Assembly: GCF_024505185.1 (NCBI RefSeq)
Contig: NZ_JANIBJ010000002.1
Location: forward strand, 124,001-188,000
DNA: 64,000 nucleotides
Direction of reading: 5' to 3'
Source: Methylomonas subterranea
GTDB taxonomy: Bacteria > Pseudomonadota > Gammaproteobacteria > Methylococcales > Methylomonadaceae
Both the position numbers and the translations under genes were made by a program. The notes below the pieces were generated by a model. That model made no database searches and was not told where the DNA came from. It was given only the letters and a program-made list of their open reading frames with translations. Of the stretch, positions 8,674-15,842 are shown piece after piece (position 1 is the stretch's first letter; the number at the start of each line of letters is the position of its first letter).

Positions 8674-10257
8674 ATGAAAAAAACGATAACAAAACGATTG
8701 AATAAATCCCTACTGGCGAGTGCTATTGCCGTGCTATTGTCATCCGGGATGGCAATGGCAAAATCCGACAATATGCACCAGCTGTATCAGGACAACTGCG
8801 CCAGTTGCCACGGCTCGGATCACGGCGGCTATCTGGCGCCGGCCTTGAACGCCGATACCTTGAAGGGCCGCAGCCCGACCGCGCTGCGCACCATAGTGAT
8901 GGCCGGCAGCTTTGACACGCTAATGCCGCCGTTTTACGGCAAGCTGTCCGATGACGAGATTCGCGGCGTCATCAAACATTTGCAGGAAACCCCCAAACAA
9001 CCGAATCCGGCCTGGACCATCGACGATATGAAAAAATCGTTGAAAGTCTACGTCAAGGATGAAAGCAGCTTGCCCGCCAAGCCGACATTCCAAATTGACG
9101 ACAAATTCGAGAATCTGATCGGCGTGGCGGCGCGCGGCAAATACGGCCGCGGCGAAGGTTCCAAGGCCATTTTCATCAACAGCGCCACGCATCAAAAAGT
9201 CGGCGAAGTGTCTACAGGCACCGCCGCGCACATTATCGATTTCAATCCGGCCAATCCGCGTTGGGCTTATGTGAAAACCGATACCGCCGAAATTTTCAAG
9301 GTCGATTTATATTCCATGCAGGCTACCCGCAGCATCAAAACCGGCTGGAACGGTCCCGGCATGGGCGTGTCGCGTGACGGCAAATACATCATGGCCGGCT
9401 CTTTCGTGCCGCACAATGCCGTGATTCTGGATGCCGACACCCTGGAACCCTTGAAAACCTTTGAATTGGAAGGCATTGACCCCGACGGTAAACACGTTTC
9501 GTCCGATTCCGGCATGATCATCGGCACCCCCTATGCCGACATTTTTGCCATTGCGCTGGAAAATGCCGGCCAGGTTTGGATAGTCGATTATAAAAAAGAA
9601 GGTTTTCCGGTCACCAAGATCGAAAAAGTCGGTCGGCATTTGCACGACGCCTTCCTGACTCACGGCGGTAAAAAATTGATGGTGGCTTCCTATGACGACA
9701 GTATCGTCGCCGCCATCGACTTGGAAGAGCGCAAGTTGATCAAACAACTGCCGGCCGGTTGCGTGCCGCATGTCGGCGGCGGTTCGGCGGTCAAGGTTGA
9801 CGGCCGTACCCTGGGCTTCGGTACCAACTTCGGCGATTGCGACAAGATGGTGGTCAGCGTTTGGGACTTGGATAAAATGGAAGTGGTCAAACAAATCCCG
9901 GTTTCCGGCGGTACCGAGTCGCCCGCCGCGCACGCCAACGCGCCCTATGTGGCGGTGGACATCATCAGCAAGGACAGGCGCGCCCGCACCGTGCAGTTGA
10001 TCGACAAGAAAACCCTGGAAGTGGTGAAAACCCTGGATGTCGGCGGCCACGCCTACTTCCCGGAATATAGCGCCGACGGTAAATTCTTGTACATATCCGC
10101 CGGTTACAATGGCGACGAAGTGGTGGTTTATGACTCCAACACGCTGCAAAAAGTCGCCTCCGTGCCGATGGAAAGCCCGGCCGGGATTTTCTCCAGAGGC
10201 CGGGTCAAATACATGACTCGCGGTCTGTCGCCCGACGAAATGGAGCAAGGCAAATGA
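8674..10257 (+). CDS. nirS: Cytochrome cd1-family periplasmic protein (NirS/NirN-like nitrite reductase family)
   Basis: A 527-residue exported protein. The signal peptide (about 1-29) ends at AMA. A c-type heme domain follows with CASCH at 42-46 and Met84 (LMPPF) as likely sixth ligand. Residues ~140-515 form the eight-bladed d1 propeller. His186 (TAAHIID) fits the proximal d1 ligand and His324 (LHDAF) fits one of the two distal catalytic histidines of NirS. The other expected histidine, in the NirS ASHEHPEF segment, is not visible here: the aligned stretch is GTPYADIF (284-291). In this NirN resembles it more. It heads an operon with nirF-D-L-G-H-J. Nitrite reductase is the simplest reading, but a NirN-like or altered enzyme is possible. 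A good AGGAA SD is present. Confidence 0.72.
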   Translation: MKKTITKRLNKSLLASAIAVLLSSGMAMAKSDNMHQLYQDNCASCHGSDHGGYLAPALNADTLKGRSPTALRTIVMAGSFDTLMPPFYGKLSDDEIRGVIKHLQETPKQPNPAWTIDDMKKSLKVYVKDESSLPAKPTFQIDDKFENLIGVAARGKYGRGEGSKAIFINSATHQKVGEVSTGTAAHIIDFNPANPRWAYVKTDTAEIFKVDLYSMQATRSIKTGWNGPGMGVSRDGKYIMAGSFVPHNAVILDADTLEPLKTFELEGIDPDGKHVSSDSGMIIGTPYADIFAIALENAGQVWIVDYKKEGFPVTKIEKVGRHLHDAFLTHGGKKLMVASYDDSIVAAIDLEERKLIKQLPAGCVPHVGGGSAVKVDGRTLGFGTNFGDCDKMVVSVWDLDKMEVVKQIPVSGGTESPAAHANAPYVAVDIISKDRRARTVQLIDKKTLEVVKTLDVGGHAYFPEYSADGKFLYISAGYNGDEVVVYDSNTLQKVASVPMESPAGIFSRGRVKYMTRGLSPDEMEQGK

Positions 10258-10562
10258 AACTGAAATATTCTGTTTTGTTGCTGGCCGGCCTGTTGGCCGG
10301 CGGTTCCGCGCGGGCGGCCAGTCTGTATGCCGGTCAGGCCAAGGCCGCGGCGGTGTGCGCGCAATGCCACGGCATTCGCAACCCCAGCGCCGACGCACCG
10401 TTTCCACCCTTGGGCGGCCGCGATGTCGAGTATCTGAAAACCGCCATCAGGCAATATCGCGATCTGACGCGTAAATCGGACATCATGAATGCGATTGCCG
10501 GTTCGTTGACAGACAACGACATTAACGACATCGCCAGCTATTACGGCAGCGTCAAACCCTAA
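10254..10562 (+). CDS. Small class I c-type cytochrome
   Basis: A 102-residue exported cytochrome. The signal peptide (about 1-22, ending ARA) is followed by one heme site CAQCH, the segment PFPPLGGRD, and a C-terminal helix ending IASYYGSVKP. This is the pattern of a single c4/c5-type domain. The ATG overlaps the stop of the cd1 gene (ATGA), so the two are co-translated. By position and type it is a probable electron donor to the cd1 protein, comparable in role to NirM, though it is not clearly a c551 by sequence. Confidence 0.87.
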   Translation: MKLKYSVLLLAGLLAGGSARAASLYAGQAKAAAVCAQCHGIRNPSADAPFPPLGGRDVEYLKTAIRQYRDLTRKSDIMNAIAGSLTDNDINDIASYYGSVKP

Positions 10563-10565
10563 CGC

Positions 10566-10880
10566 ATGCGTTTTATCTGGCTGCTGGCCTTGTTTTGCCA
10601 CGTCGCCGTTGCGGACGAACCCAATCCGCAACGGCAGCGGGAACTGCTGAACATGCTCAAGCACGATTGCGGTTCCTGCCACGGCCTGCCCCCCAGGGGG
10701 GGCTTGGGGCCGTCGTTGCTGCCGGAGGCTTTGGCCGATAAAAACGATGCCATGCTGATAGACGCCATTCAAAACGGCAGGGCCGGATCGGCCATGCCGC
10801 CGTGGAAGCAATTTTTAACGACCGATGAAACCGTATGGCTGGTCCGGTTGTTGCGTGGTAAGGACTGGGAAAATGACTAA
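10566..10880 (+). CDS. nirC: Small c-type cytochrome, NirC-like
   Basis: A 104-residue exported protein with a short signal peptide (ending AVA), heme motif CGSCH, and the segment GGLGPSLLPEAL. That segment resembles NirC and the N-terminal heme domain of NirN. A Met (AMPPW) is placed as distal ligand. NirC-type cytochromes take part in heme d1 maturation or electron supply in nir operons. It starts 3 bp after the previous cytochrome, and its TAA stop overlaps both the start of the DUF3465 gene and the left TA of element B. The nirC name is by similarity and position. Confidence 0.72.
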   Translation: MRFIWLLALFCHVAVADEPNPQRQRELLNMLKHDCGSCHGLPPRGGLGPSLLPEALADKNDAMLIDAIQNGRAGSAMPPWKQFLTTDETVWLVRLLRGKDWEND

Positions 10881-11391
10881 GGATTCCGCCCAATATAGCT
10901 TCCCTATTTATACCCCTCGCCCTAACCCTCTCCCGGAGGGAGAGGGAACAGAACGCGGAAGTTATTTTGGGCGGAATCCTAAAGCCATTGCACTGGCCGT
11001 TTTGCTGTTGCTGATTGGTGGTCAGTCGACGGTATGGGCGGATGCGCCGAATTCCGGCAATGACGCTCTGTTGGCCGAAGCCTTTCGCAGTCATCGTAGC
11101 GACTTGCAGATGCAAGGCCAAGGCACAGTGATAAAACTCTTGCCGGACGATAATCAGGGCAGTCGCCATCAGCGCTTCATTCTGCGCCTGCATTCGGGCC
11201 AAACCCTGTTGATTGCGCATAACATCGATTTGGCCGCCAAAATCGAAGGTTTGCGGGTCGGCGACACCGTGTCTTTTTACGGCGAGTATGAATGGAGCGA
11301 CAAAGGCGGCACCGTGCATTGGACCCATCATGATCCCGCCCGGCGCCATCTGGGCGGTTGGTTGCGGCATGATGGCAGGACTTATCAATAG
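10873..11391 (+). CDS. DUF3465-family exported protein with an in-frame MITE-like insertion
   Basis: A 172-residue product if translation starts at the ATG at 10873, which overlaps the preceding cytochrome stop. Residues 4-37 are encoded by the inserted palindromic element. The original signal peptide (AIALAVLLLLIGGQSTVWADA) follows, then a DUF3465 domain: QGQGTVIKLLPDDNQGSRHQRF, LLIAHNIDLA, VGDTVSFYGEYEWSDKGG and VHWTHHDP. DUF3465 is probably an OB-fold of unknown role. The domain is intact and the frame is open, so the gene may still work with an extended leader or by use of an internal start. An SD-like GGGAAA precedes the ATG. Confidence 0.8.
   Translation: MTKDSAQYSFPIYTPRPNPLPEGEGTERGSYFGRNPKAIALAVLLLLIGGQSTVWADAPNSGNDALLAEAFRSHRSDLQMQGQGTVIKLLPDDNQGSRHQRFILRLHSGQTLLIAHNIDLAAKIEGLRVGDTVSFYGEYEWSDKGGTVHWTHHDPARRHLGGWLRHDGRTYQ
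10880..10979 (+). mobile_element. MITE-like palindromic element B inserted in frame in the DUF3465 gene
   Basis: A 100-bp element between TA at 10878-10879 and TA at 10980-10981. The left end AGGATTCCGCCCAA is matched by the right end TTGGGCGGAATCC. A central hairpin CCCTCTCCC/GGGAGAGGG lies at 10926-10946. Element plus one TA is 102 bp, exactly 34 codons, so the reading frame of the host gene is kept. Removing it restores ATG ACT AAA GCC and a perfect signal peptide (MTKAIALAVLLLL). It has the same end structure as element A in the opposite orientation. Confidence 0.82.
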
Positions 11392-11405
11392 TAAAAGGTA
11401 GACCG

Positions 11406-12029
11406 GTGGCAAAAGGTATTTTGATGCGGTGGAACGATGAACAGGGTTTTGGTTTTATTCATACTGATGCCGTCGGCGAAGATGTGTTTATCCATATATC
11501 GGCGTTCGGAGGCTTGTCGCGTAGGCCAGCGGTTGGGGACATGGTAATTTTTAATCTGGAAACGGATTCTAAAAGGCGCAAGCGAGCGGTTAATGCCAGT
11601 ATCGAGGGCATGGAAAGCGTTTTTTTAGCCAGGGAAATTGAAAAACCACCGATCAAGCTTCAGCGCAAGCCGGCGGTGCATGAGCAGTCCAATACCCGGC
11701 GAAAGTCTTATACAAATCATGGAAACAGTGGGTCAAGTGGATTTATTGGGTTAGTTTTTATAATTGGCATATTGGTTGTTGGCTATAAAGCTTACTCAAC
11801 ATATTCGTCCAATGCTTCGGATGCGACTATCGGAGCGGGAGATTTCGAACCGGTCGTTTCGGCAGTAAGACAACCGATAGCCGCTTCGTATCACTGCGAA
11901 GGTAAAACTCGCTGTTCGCAAATGACATCCTGCGCGGAAGCGGTGTTCTATCTCAATAATTGTCCGGGGAGTGTTACTGACGGTGATGGGGACGGTCGTC
12001 CTTGCGAAGATCAATGGTGTGGACATTGA
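11406..12029 (+). CDS. Membrane protein with cold-shock domain and excalibur calcium-binding domain
   Basis: A 207-residue protein starting at GTG (11406). Residues 1-65 are a cold-shock/OB domain with the nucleic-acid-binding RNP1-like GFGFIH. A basic linker is followed by one membrane segment (about 115-138, GFIGLVFIIGILVVGYKAY). The C-terminal ~40 residues form an excalibur domain: YHCEGKTRCSQM, then DGDGDGRPCEDQWC with the Ca-binding DxDxDG pattern. The topology implies a cytoplasmic nucleic-acid-binding head and a periplasmic Ca-binding tail. It lies 14 bp after the DUF3465 gene inside the nir operon; any link to denitrification is unproven. Confidence 0.83.
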   Translation: MAKGILMRWNDEQGFGFIHTDAVGEDVFIHISAFGGLSRRPAVGDMVIFNLETDSKRRKRAVNASIEGMESVFLAREIEKPPIKLQRKPAVHEQSNTRRKSYTNHGNSGSSGFIGLVFIIGILVVGYKAYSTYSSNASDATIGAGDFEPVVSAVRQPIAASYHCEGKTRCSQMTSCAEAVFYLNNCPGSVTDGDGDGRPCEDQWCGH

Positions 12030-12061
12030 GCAATACGAACTTTATTCTGAAAGTCATGGTA

Positions 12062-12116
12062 GGAGCGACGCATAGTCGCGATGATGACCTTGAGTATCGC
12101 GACTATGCGTCGCTCC
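12062..12116. repeat. REP-type 21-bp perfect palindrome
   Basis: Two 21-base arms (12062-12082 and 12096-12116) are exact reverse complements around a 13-nt loop, starting GGAGCGACGCA and ending TGCGTCGCTCC. This GGAGCGAC...GTCGCTCC type is a common dispersed palindrome in gammaproteobacteria. It lies between the cold-shock/excalibur gene and nirF, where an RNA hairpin could reduce read-through or protect the upstream mRNA. Confidence 0.8.
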
Positions 12117-12225
12117 CACGAGACTGTCTTTCATGTAACGGGGCATGGATATTGCCGTCAGCCCTTATTTGTTTCCGGATTGCACGATAGATTTACAGGA
12201 AGTATTCGCCGACTAAGCATTCAAA

Positions 12226-13407
12226 ATGATGAAAACCTTATTTAACACCCTGCCGTTGCTTATTCCCATGCTGCTGGCGGCTTGCAGTCAGGCCGATTTG
12301 CGCGCTACCGGCGACCTTGGCGTGGTGATCGAGCGCGAACAGGGTAGTGCGCAAATCGTCAACACCAGCAAGCCCGCCATGTTGAGCCGCATCGAGGGCC
12401 TGGGCGACTTGTCGCATGCCTCGGTGGTGTTCTCCCGTGATCAGCGTTACGCCTATGTGTTCGGCCGCGACGGCGGCTTGAGCAAGGTCGACCTGCTGCA
12501 AGACAAACTGGCCAAGCGCATCATCCAGGCCGGCAACAGCATAGGCGGGGCGATTTCGCAGGACGGCAAAGTTATCGCGGTATCCAATTACACGCCGGGC
12601 GGCGTGAAACTGTTCGATGCCGACACGCTGGAACAACTGGCCGAGATTCCGGCGCTTTACGGCGAAGACAACAAACTGTCCAAGGTAGTCGGTTTGGTCG
12701 ATGCGCCCGGCCAACGTTTCGTCTGTAGCTTGTTTGAAGGCAACCAAATTTGGCTGATCGATGCCAAAAATCCGCGCCAACCGCAAGTGCAAAAATTCCA
12801 AAATATCGGTAAGCAACCCTACGACGCCTTGTTGACGCCGGACGGGCATTTTTACGCCGCCGGCCTGTTTGGCGAAAAAGGTCTGGCCTTGCTGGATTTG
12901 TGGCAACCGGAGCAGGGCGTCAAACACATTTTGCAGGATTACGGCAAGGACGATGCGCAAACGCCGGTTTACAAAATGCCGCATCTGGAAGGCTGGACGG
13001 TGGCCGGTAACTGGCTGCTGGTGCCGGCCATCGGCCGGCATGAAGTGTTGGTGGTCGATACGCGGGATTGGTCTCTGGCCCGGCGTATCCCGCTGGCCGG
13101 CCAGCCGGTGTTCGTGATGGCGCGGCCGGACGGCCGGCAGGCGTGGGTGAATTTCGCCTTCCCGGACAATCAGACCGTGCAGGTGATAGACATTAAGGAT
13201 TTTCAGGTGGTCAAAACCCTGCAACCCGGCAAGGCGGTGCTGCATATGGAATTCAGCCCGCGCGGCGAAGCGGTCTGGCTGGCGGTGCGCGATGAAGACC
13301 GGGTGATGGTGTACGACACCGAAACCCTGGCCGAAACCGCCCGCTTGCCGGCGCAAAAACCCAGCGGAATTTTCTTCAGCAATCGTGCCAATCAGCTGGG
13401 TTTGTAA
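12226..13407 (+). CDS. nirF: NirF, heme d1 biosynthesis lipoprotein
   Basis: A 393-residue beta-propeller protein of the cd1 family without a heme c domain. It has a lipoprotein signal peptide with lipobox LAAC (Cys20), so it is predicted to be anchored to a membrane facing the periplasm. NirF acts late in heme d1 synthesis on the tetrapyrrole intermediate. Family features include SHASVVFSRDQRYAYVFGRDG, the GGAISQDGK blade and C-terminal KPSGIFFSN. Two ATGs (12226, 12229) are adjacent. It is 3 bp upstream of nirD, in the standard F-D-L-G-H-J order. Confidence 0.93.
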   Translation: MMKTLFNTLPLLIPMLLAACSQADLRATGDLGVVIEREQGSAQIVNTSKPAMLSRIEGLGDLSHASVVFSRDQRYAYVFGRDGGLSKVDLLQDKLAKRIIQAGNSIGGAISQDGKVIAVSNYTPGGVKLFDADTLEQLAEIPALYGEDNKLSKVVGLVDAPGQRFVCSLFEGNQIWLIDAKNPRQPQVQKFQNIGKQPYDALLTPDGHFYAAGLFGEKGLALLDLWQPEQGVKHILQDYGKDDAQTPVYKMPHLEGWTVAGNWLLVPAIGRHEVLVVDTRDWSLARRIPLAGQPVFVMARPDGRQAWVNFAFPDNQTVQVIDIKDFQVVKTLQPGKAVLHMEFSPRGEAVWLAVRDEDRVMVYDTETLAETARLPAQKPSGIFFSNRANQLGL

Positions 13408-13409
13408 AT

Positions 13410-13865
13410 ATGTTGTCGGCCTTGCACAAACAGCTGTTGAACAATTATCAGCAGGATTTTCCGCTTAGTCCCACCCCGTATAGGGATATCGCCGAGCAGT
13501 TGGGCGTTAGCGAGGACGAGGTGTTGTCGGCGTTTCAGGCCCTGTCGGAACAGCAAATGATCAGCCGCATCGGCCCGGTGATTGCGCCGAACGCGATAGG
13601 CAATAGCGCGCTGGTGGCGATGGCGGTACCGGAAGCCGATTTGAACCGGGTGGCGGAACTGGTCAGCGCCTACCCGGAAGTCAATCACAACTATGAGCGG
13701 GAAAACCGCTTCAATCTATGGTTCGTGTTGATTGCCGACCATGAAGCCCATCTGCGAGCGGTGATTGCCGATATCGAAGCCACCACCGGTTACCGGGCCA
13801 TGCCGCTGCCGATGTTGGCGGATTATTTCATCAACCTGGGTTTCGAGTTGAATCTGCATGATTGA
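13410..13865 (+). CDS. nirD: NirD, siroheme decarboxylase subunit (Lrp/AsnC-like)
   Basis: A 151-residue protein with an N-terminal helix-turn-helix (PYRDIAEQLGVSEDEVLSAF) and an AsnC/Lrp-type effector domain containing the family motif NHNYERENRFNLWFV. NirD with L, G and H decarboxylates siroheme to didecarboxysiroheme on the way to heme d1. Despite the HTH these proteins are enzymes rather than regulators. It overlaps nirL by 8 bp. Assignment of D rather than G rests on gene order and the SRIGPV motif. Confidence 0.9.
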   Translation: MLSALHKQLLNNYQQDFPLSPTPYRDIAEQLGVSEDEVLSAFQALSEQQMISRIGPVIAPNAIGNSALVAMAVPEADLNRVAELVSAYPEVNHNYERENRFNLWFVLIADHEAHLRAVIADIEATTGYRAMPLPMLADYFINLGFELNLHD

Positions 13866-14358
13866 CGCTATCGATTTTCAGCTGATTGAAGCCGTGCAGG
13901 CCGGCCTGCCGATTGCGGCCCGGCCCTATGCCGCGATTGCCGCGCAATTGGCGCTTAGCGAGCAGGAAGTCATCAACCGCCTGATGAGCCTGAAAACCCG
14001 GGGCTTGATCAAGCGTTGGGGTGTGGTGGTCAAGCACCGTCAGCTGGGTTATCGGGCCAATGCGATGATAGTGATGGATATTCCGGACGCCGAAGTGGCG
14101 GCGGTCGGCAAGCTCGTCAGTCAACAGCCCTGCGTCAATCTGTGTTACCAGCGGCCGCGGCAGGGCGAAACCTGGCCCTACAACCTGTATTGCATGATAC
14201 ACGGCAAGAGCCGGGAAGCGGTATTGAGGCAATGGGCGGCCTTGCGGGAAAGCTGCGGCTTGTCCGAGGTAGCCTTCGAAGTACTGTTCAGCCGCCGCTG
14301 TTTCAAGCAGCGCGGGGCGCTGTATCGGCAGCCGAAGCGGGAGGCCGGCCATGGATGA
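13858..14358 (+). CDS. nirL: NirL, siroheme decarboxylase subunit (Lrp/AsnC-like)
   Basis: A 166-residue member of the same family, of the L/H subtype. Instead of SRIGPV it has KRWGVVVKHRQLGYRANAM, and instead of NHNYERE it has LCYQRPRQGETWPYNLYCMIHG. It is the second subunit of the decarboxylase acting on the C12/C18 acetate side chains of siroheme. The gene overlaps nirD by 8 bp and nirG by 8 bp, pointing to coupled translation and assembly. The C-terminus is Arg/Lys-rich. Confidence 0.9.
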   Translation: MIDAIDFQLIEAVQAGLPIAARPYAAIAAQLALSEQEVINRLMSLKTRGLIKRWGVVVKHRQLGYRANAMIVMDIPDAEVAAVGKLVSQQPCVNLCYQRPRQGETWPYNLYCMIHGKSREAVLRQWAALRESCGLSEVAFEVLFSRRCFKQRGALYRQPKREAGHG

Positions 14359-14794
14359 TATCGACAAAACCATCATCAACCGCTTGCAACAGGGCTTTCC
14401 CATTTGCGAAGCGCCGTATCGGCGGGTGGCCGATCAGCTCGGCATCAGCGAAGCGGAGTTGCTGAACCGGCTGCAAACTTTGCTGGCCGACGGCGTGTTA
14501 TCGCGCTTCGGGCCGATGTACCACGCCGAACACATGGGCGGTGCGCTGACGTTGGCCGCCCTAAAGGTGCCGGAAGAGCGTTTCGAGGAAGTGACCGAAA
14601 TCGTCAACGCTTTTCCGCAAGTGGCGCATAACTATGCCAGGAACCATGTGCTGAATATGTGGTTTGTGCTGGCCACCGAAAAGCCGGAACAGGTGCTGGA
14701 AGTCATCGGGCAAATCGAAGGGCAAACCGGGCTGAGCGTCTACAACATGCCGAAAATCAGCGAATACTACGTGGGTTTGCAGTTGCCGGTGTGA
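14351..14794 (+). CDS. nirG: NirG, siroheme decarboxylase subunit (Lrp/AsnC-like)
   Basis: A 147-residue protein of the D/G subtype, with helix-turn-helix PYRRVADQLGISEAELLNRL, then SRFGPMYHAEHMGG and the motif AHNYARNHVLNMWFVLAT. It is closely related to NirD in this operon, as expected for paralogues that pair with L/H subtypes. It ends 72 bp before an inserted two-gene cassette that separates it from nirH. Confidence 0.9.
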   Translation: MDDIDKTIINRLQQGFPICEAPYRRVADQLGISEAELLNRLQTLLADGVLSRFGPMYHAEHMGGALTLAALKVPEERFEEVTEIVNAFPQVAHNYARNHVLNMWFVLATEKPEQVLEVIGQIEGQTGLSVYNMPKISEYYVGLQLPV

Positions 14795-14823
14795 TGGGCA
14801 AAATTGTTCCATATGTAAAATGA

Positions 14824-14838
14824 GTGTATAAAATACAC
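14824..14838 (+). promoter_or_regulatory. Candidate operator/-10 palindrome upstream of the ribbon-helix-helix gene
   Basis: GTGTAT-AAA-ATACAC, a perfect 6-bp inverted repeat with a 3-nt centre. It contains a -10-like TATAAA and lies about 30 bp upstream of the RHH gene start. Ribbon-helix-helix repressors often autoregulate through short palindromes, so this is a likely autoregulatory site (inference). It would also give the cassette, and possibly nirHJ, an internal promoter. Confidence 0.5.
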
Positions 14839-14866
14839 CTGTTTTTAACTGCTGCAGGAGTTTGCC

Positions 14867-15076
14867 ATGTCCGTTCGTTTCAATGTGGTGTTATCCGACG
14901 ATCTCAATCGGGAACTTGATCGCGTGGCCCAGGAGAATGAAACCAATAAAAGCGAGATTTTGCGCAAGGCCATGACGCTTTATCTGGCGGCACAGGATGG
15001 CCGGCGCAGAGGCTTGAAGCTGGGATTGGTTGAGCCGACGACGCAAAAGCTGGAAACCGAAATTATCGGTTTATGA
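14867..15076 (+). CDS. Ribbon-helix-helix (CopG/Arc-like) DNA-binding protein
   Basis: A 69-residue protein with an RHH pattern: the beta strand VRFNVVLSDDLNRELDRVA, then the helix segment TNKSEILRKAMTLYLAA. These proteins bind DNA as dimers and are often antitoxins or autorepressors. The SD GCAGGAG precedes the ATG. It overlaps the next membrane-protein gene by 4 bp (ATGA), forming a two-gene unit inserted between nirG and nirH. No toxin is recognisable next to it. Confidence 0.82.
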   Translation: MSVRFNVVLSDDLNRELDRVAQENETNKSEILRKAMTLYLAAQDGRRRGLKLGLVEPTTQKLETEIIGL

Positions 15077-15339
15077 ACCATATCGATCTTAATCAGCCGC
15101 CGCCCAATCACACCTTCAAGGTGTCGGTCGACCGAGAGGAAACCGACGGCGAGCGGCGGGTCAGGTTGTTCAAGGATGTGGCTCTGTTTGTAGTGGCTCT
15201 GGGGTTTGTCGTTATGATAGCCGGCCTATGCTATGCAACCTTGCTGTCCACCACCGCGAGCGCCGAAGAAAAGAAATGGGCCATGTCCATCCTGTCGGCA
15301 ACCGCCGGTGGCTTGGTCGGTTATTTGATTCGAAAATGA
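15073..15339 (+). CDS. Small two-TM membrane protein, unknown function
   Basis: An 88-residue protein with a hydrophilic, charged N-terminus (HTFKVSVDREETDGERRVRLF), one strong membrane segment (about 37-56), a short loop TASAEEKKWA, and a second hydrophobic segment AMSILSATAGGLVGYLI ending in RK. I do not recognise a named family. Start overlap with the ribbon-helix-helix gene suggests a two-component unit, for example a membrane protein repressed by its partner. Confidence 0.72.
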   Translation: MNHIDLNQPPPNHTFKVSVDREETDGERRVRLFKDVALFVVALGFVVMIAGLCYATLLSTTASAEEKKWAMSILSATAGGLVGYLIRK

Positions 15340-15361
15340 TCGTTACGCTGTAATTACCCTG

Positions 15362-15841
15362 ATGTCCATAGACGCCATAGACCGACAAATCATCCAGGCC
15401 ACCCAGGCCGGCCTACCGCTGGTCGCCGAACCTTATCAAGCCATTGCCGGGCAATTGGGTTTGACTGCCGATGAGGTCATGCGGCGCATGGCCGCGATGC
15501 TGGAGAACGGCGTAATCCGCCGCATCGCTGCCGTACCCAATCATTACCGACTCGGTTATCGATATAACGGCATGACGGTCTGGGATGTCGACGACAATCA
15601 TGTGGACATGCTGGGGCAACGCGTCGCCGAACTGCCTTTCGTCAGCCATTGCTATCAACGGCCGCGCCATGCGCCGGAGTGGACCTATAACCTGTTTGCC
15701 ATGGTTCACGCCAAAACCGAACGGGACGCGGAAAAGCAGATTGCCGTGATCGCCGAATTGCTGGGCGGCGACGTGCGGCGGCAGGCGGTGCTGTACAGCA
15801 CCAAAATCCTCAAAAAAACCGGTTTACGCATCGCAGGCTAA
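15362..15841 (+). CDS. nirH: NirH, siroheme decarboxylase subunit (Lrp/AsnC-like)
   Basis: A 159-residue protein of the L/H subtype. It has an N-terminal helix-turn-helix (PYQAIAGQLGLTADEVMRRM), then RRIAAVPNHYRLGYRYNGM and HCYQRPRHAPEWTYNLFAMVH, and ends SVLYSTKILKKTGLRI-like. It completes the D-L-G-H set of the siroheme decarboxylase. It lies 1 bp before nirJ. The only irregularity is the inserted cassette upstream. Confidence 0.9.
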   Translation: MSIDAIDRQIIQATQAGLPLVAEPYQAIAGQLGLTADEVMRRMAAMLENGVIRRIAAVPNHYRLGYRYNGMTVWDVDDNHVDMLGQRVAELPFVSHCYQRPRHAPEWTYNLFAMVHAKTERDAEKQIAVIAELLGGDVRRQAVLYSTKILKKTGLRIAG

Positions 15842-15842
15842 T

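Noticed and set aside
9307-10407. 366-residue open frame antisense to the cd1 gene
   Set aside because: A mirror of the high-GC coding frame of the cd1 gene; it has no domain pattern, and the sense frame has heme and propeller motifs.
10880-10979. Element B read as part of an original longer DUF3465 leader
   Set aside because: The TIRs, central hairpin, TA duplication and restored signal peptide on removal all point to insertion.
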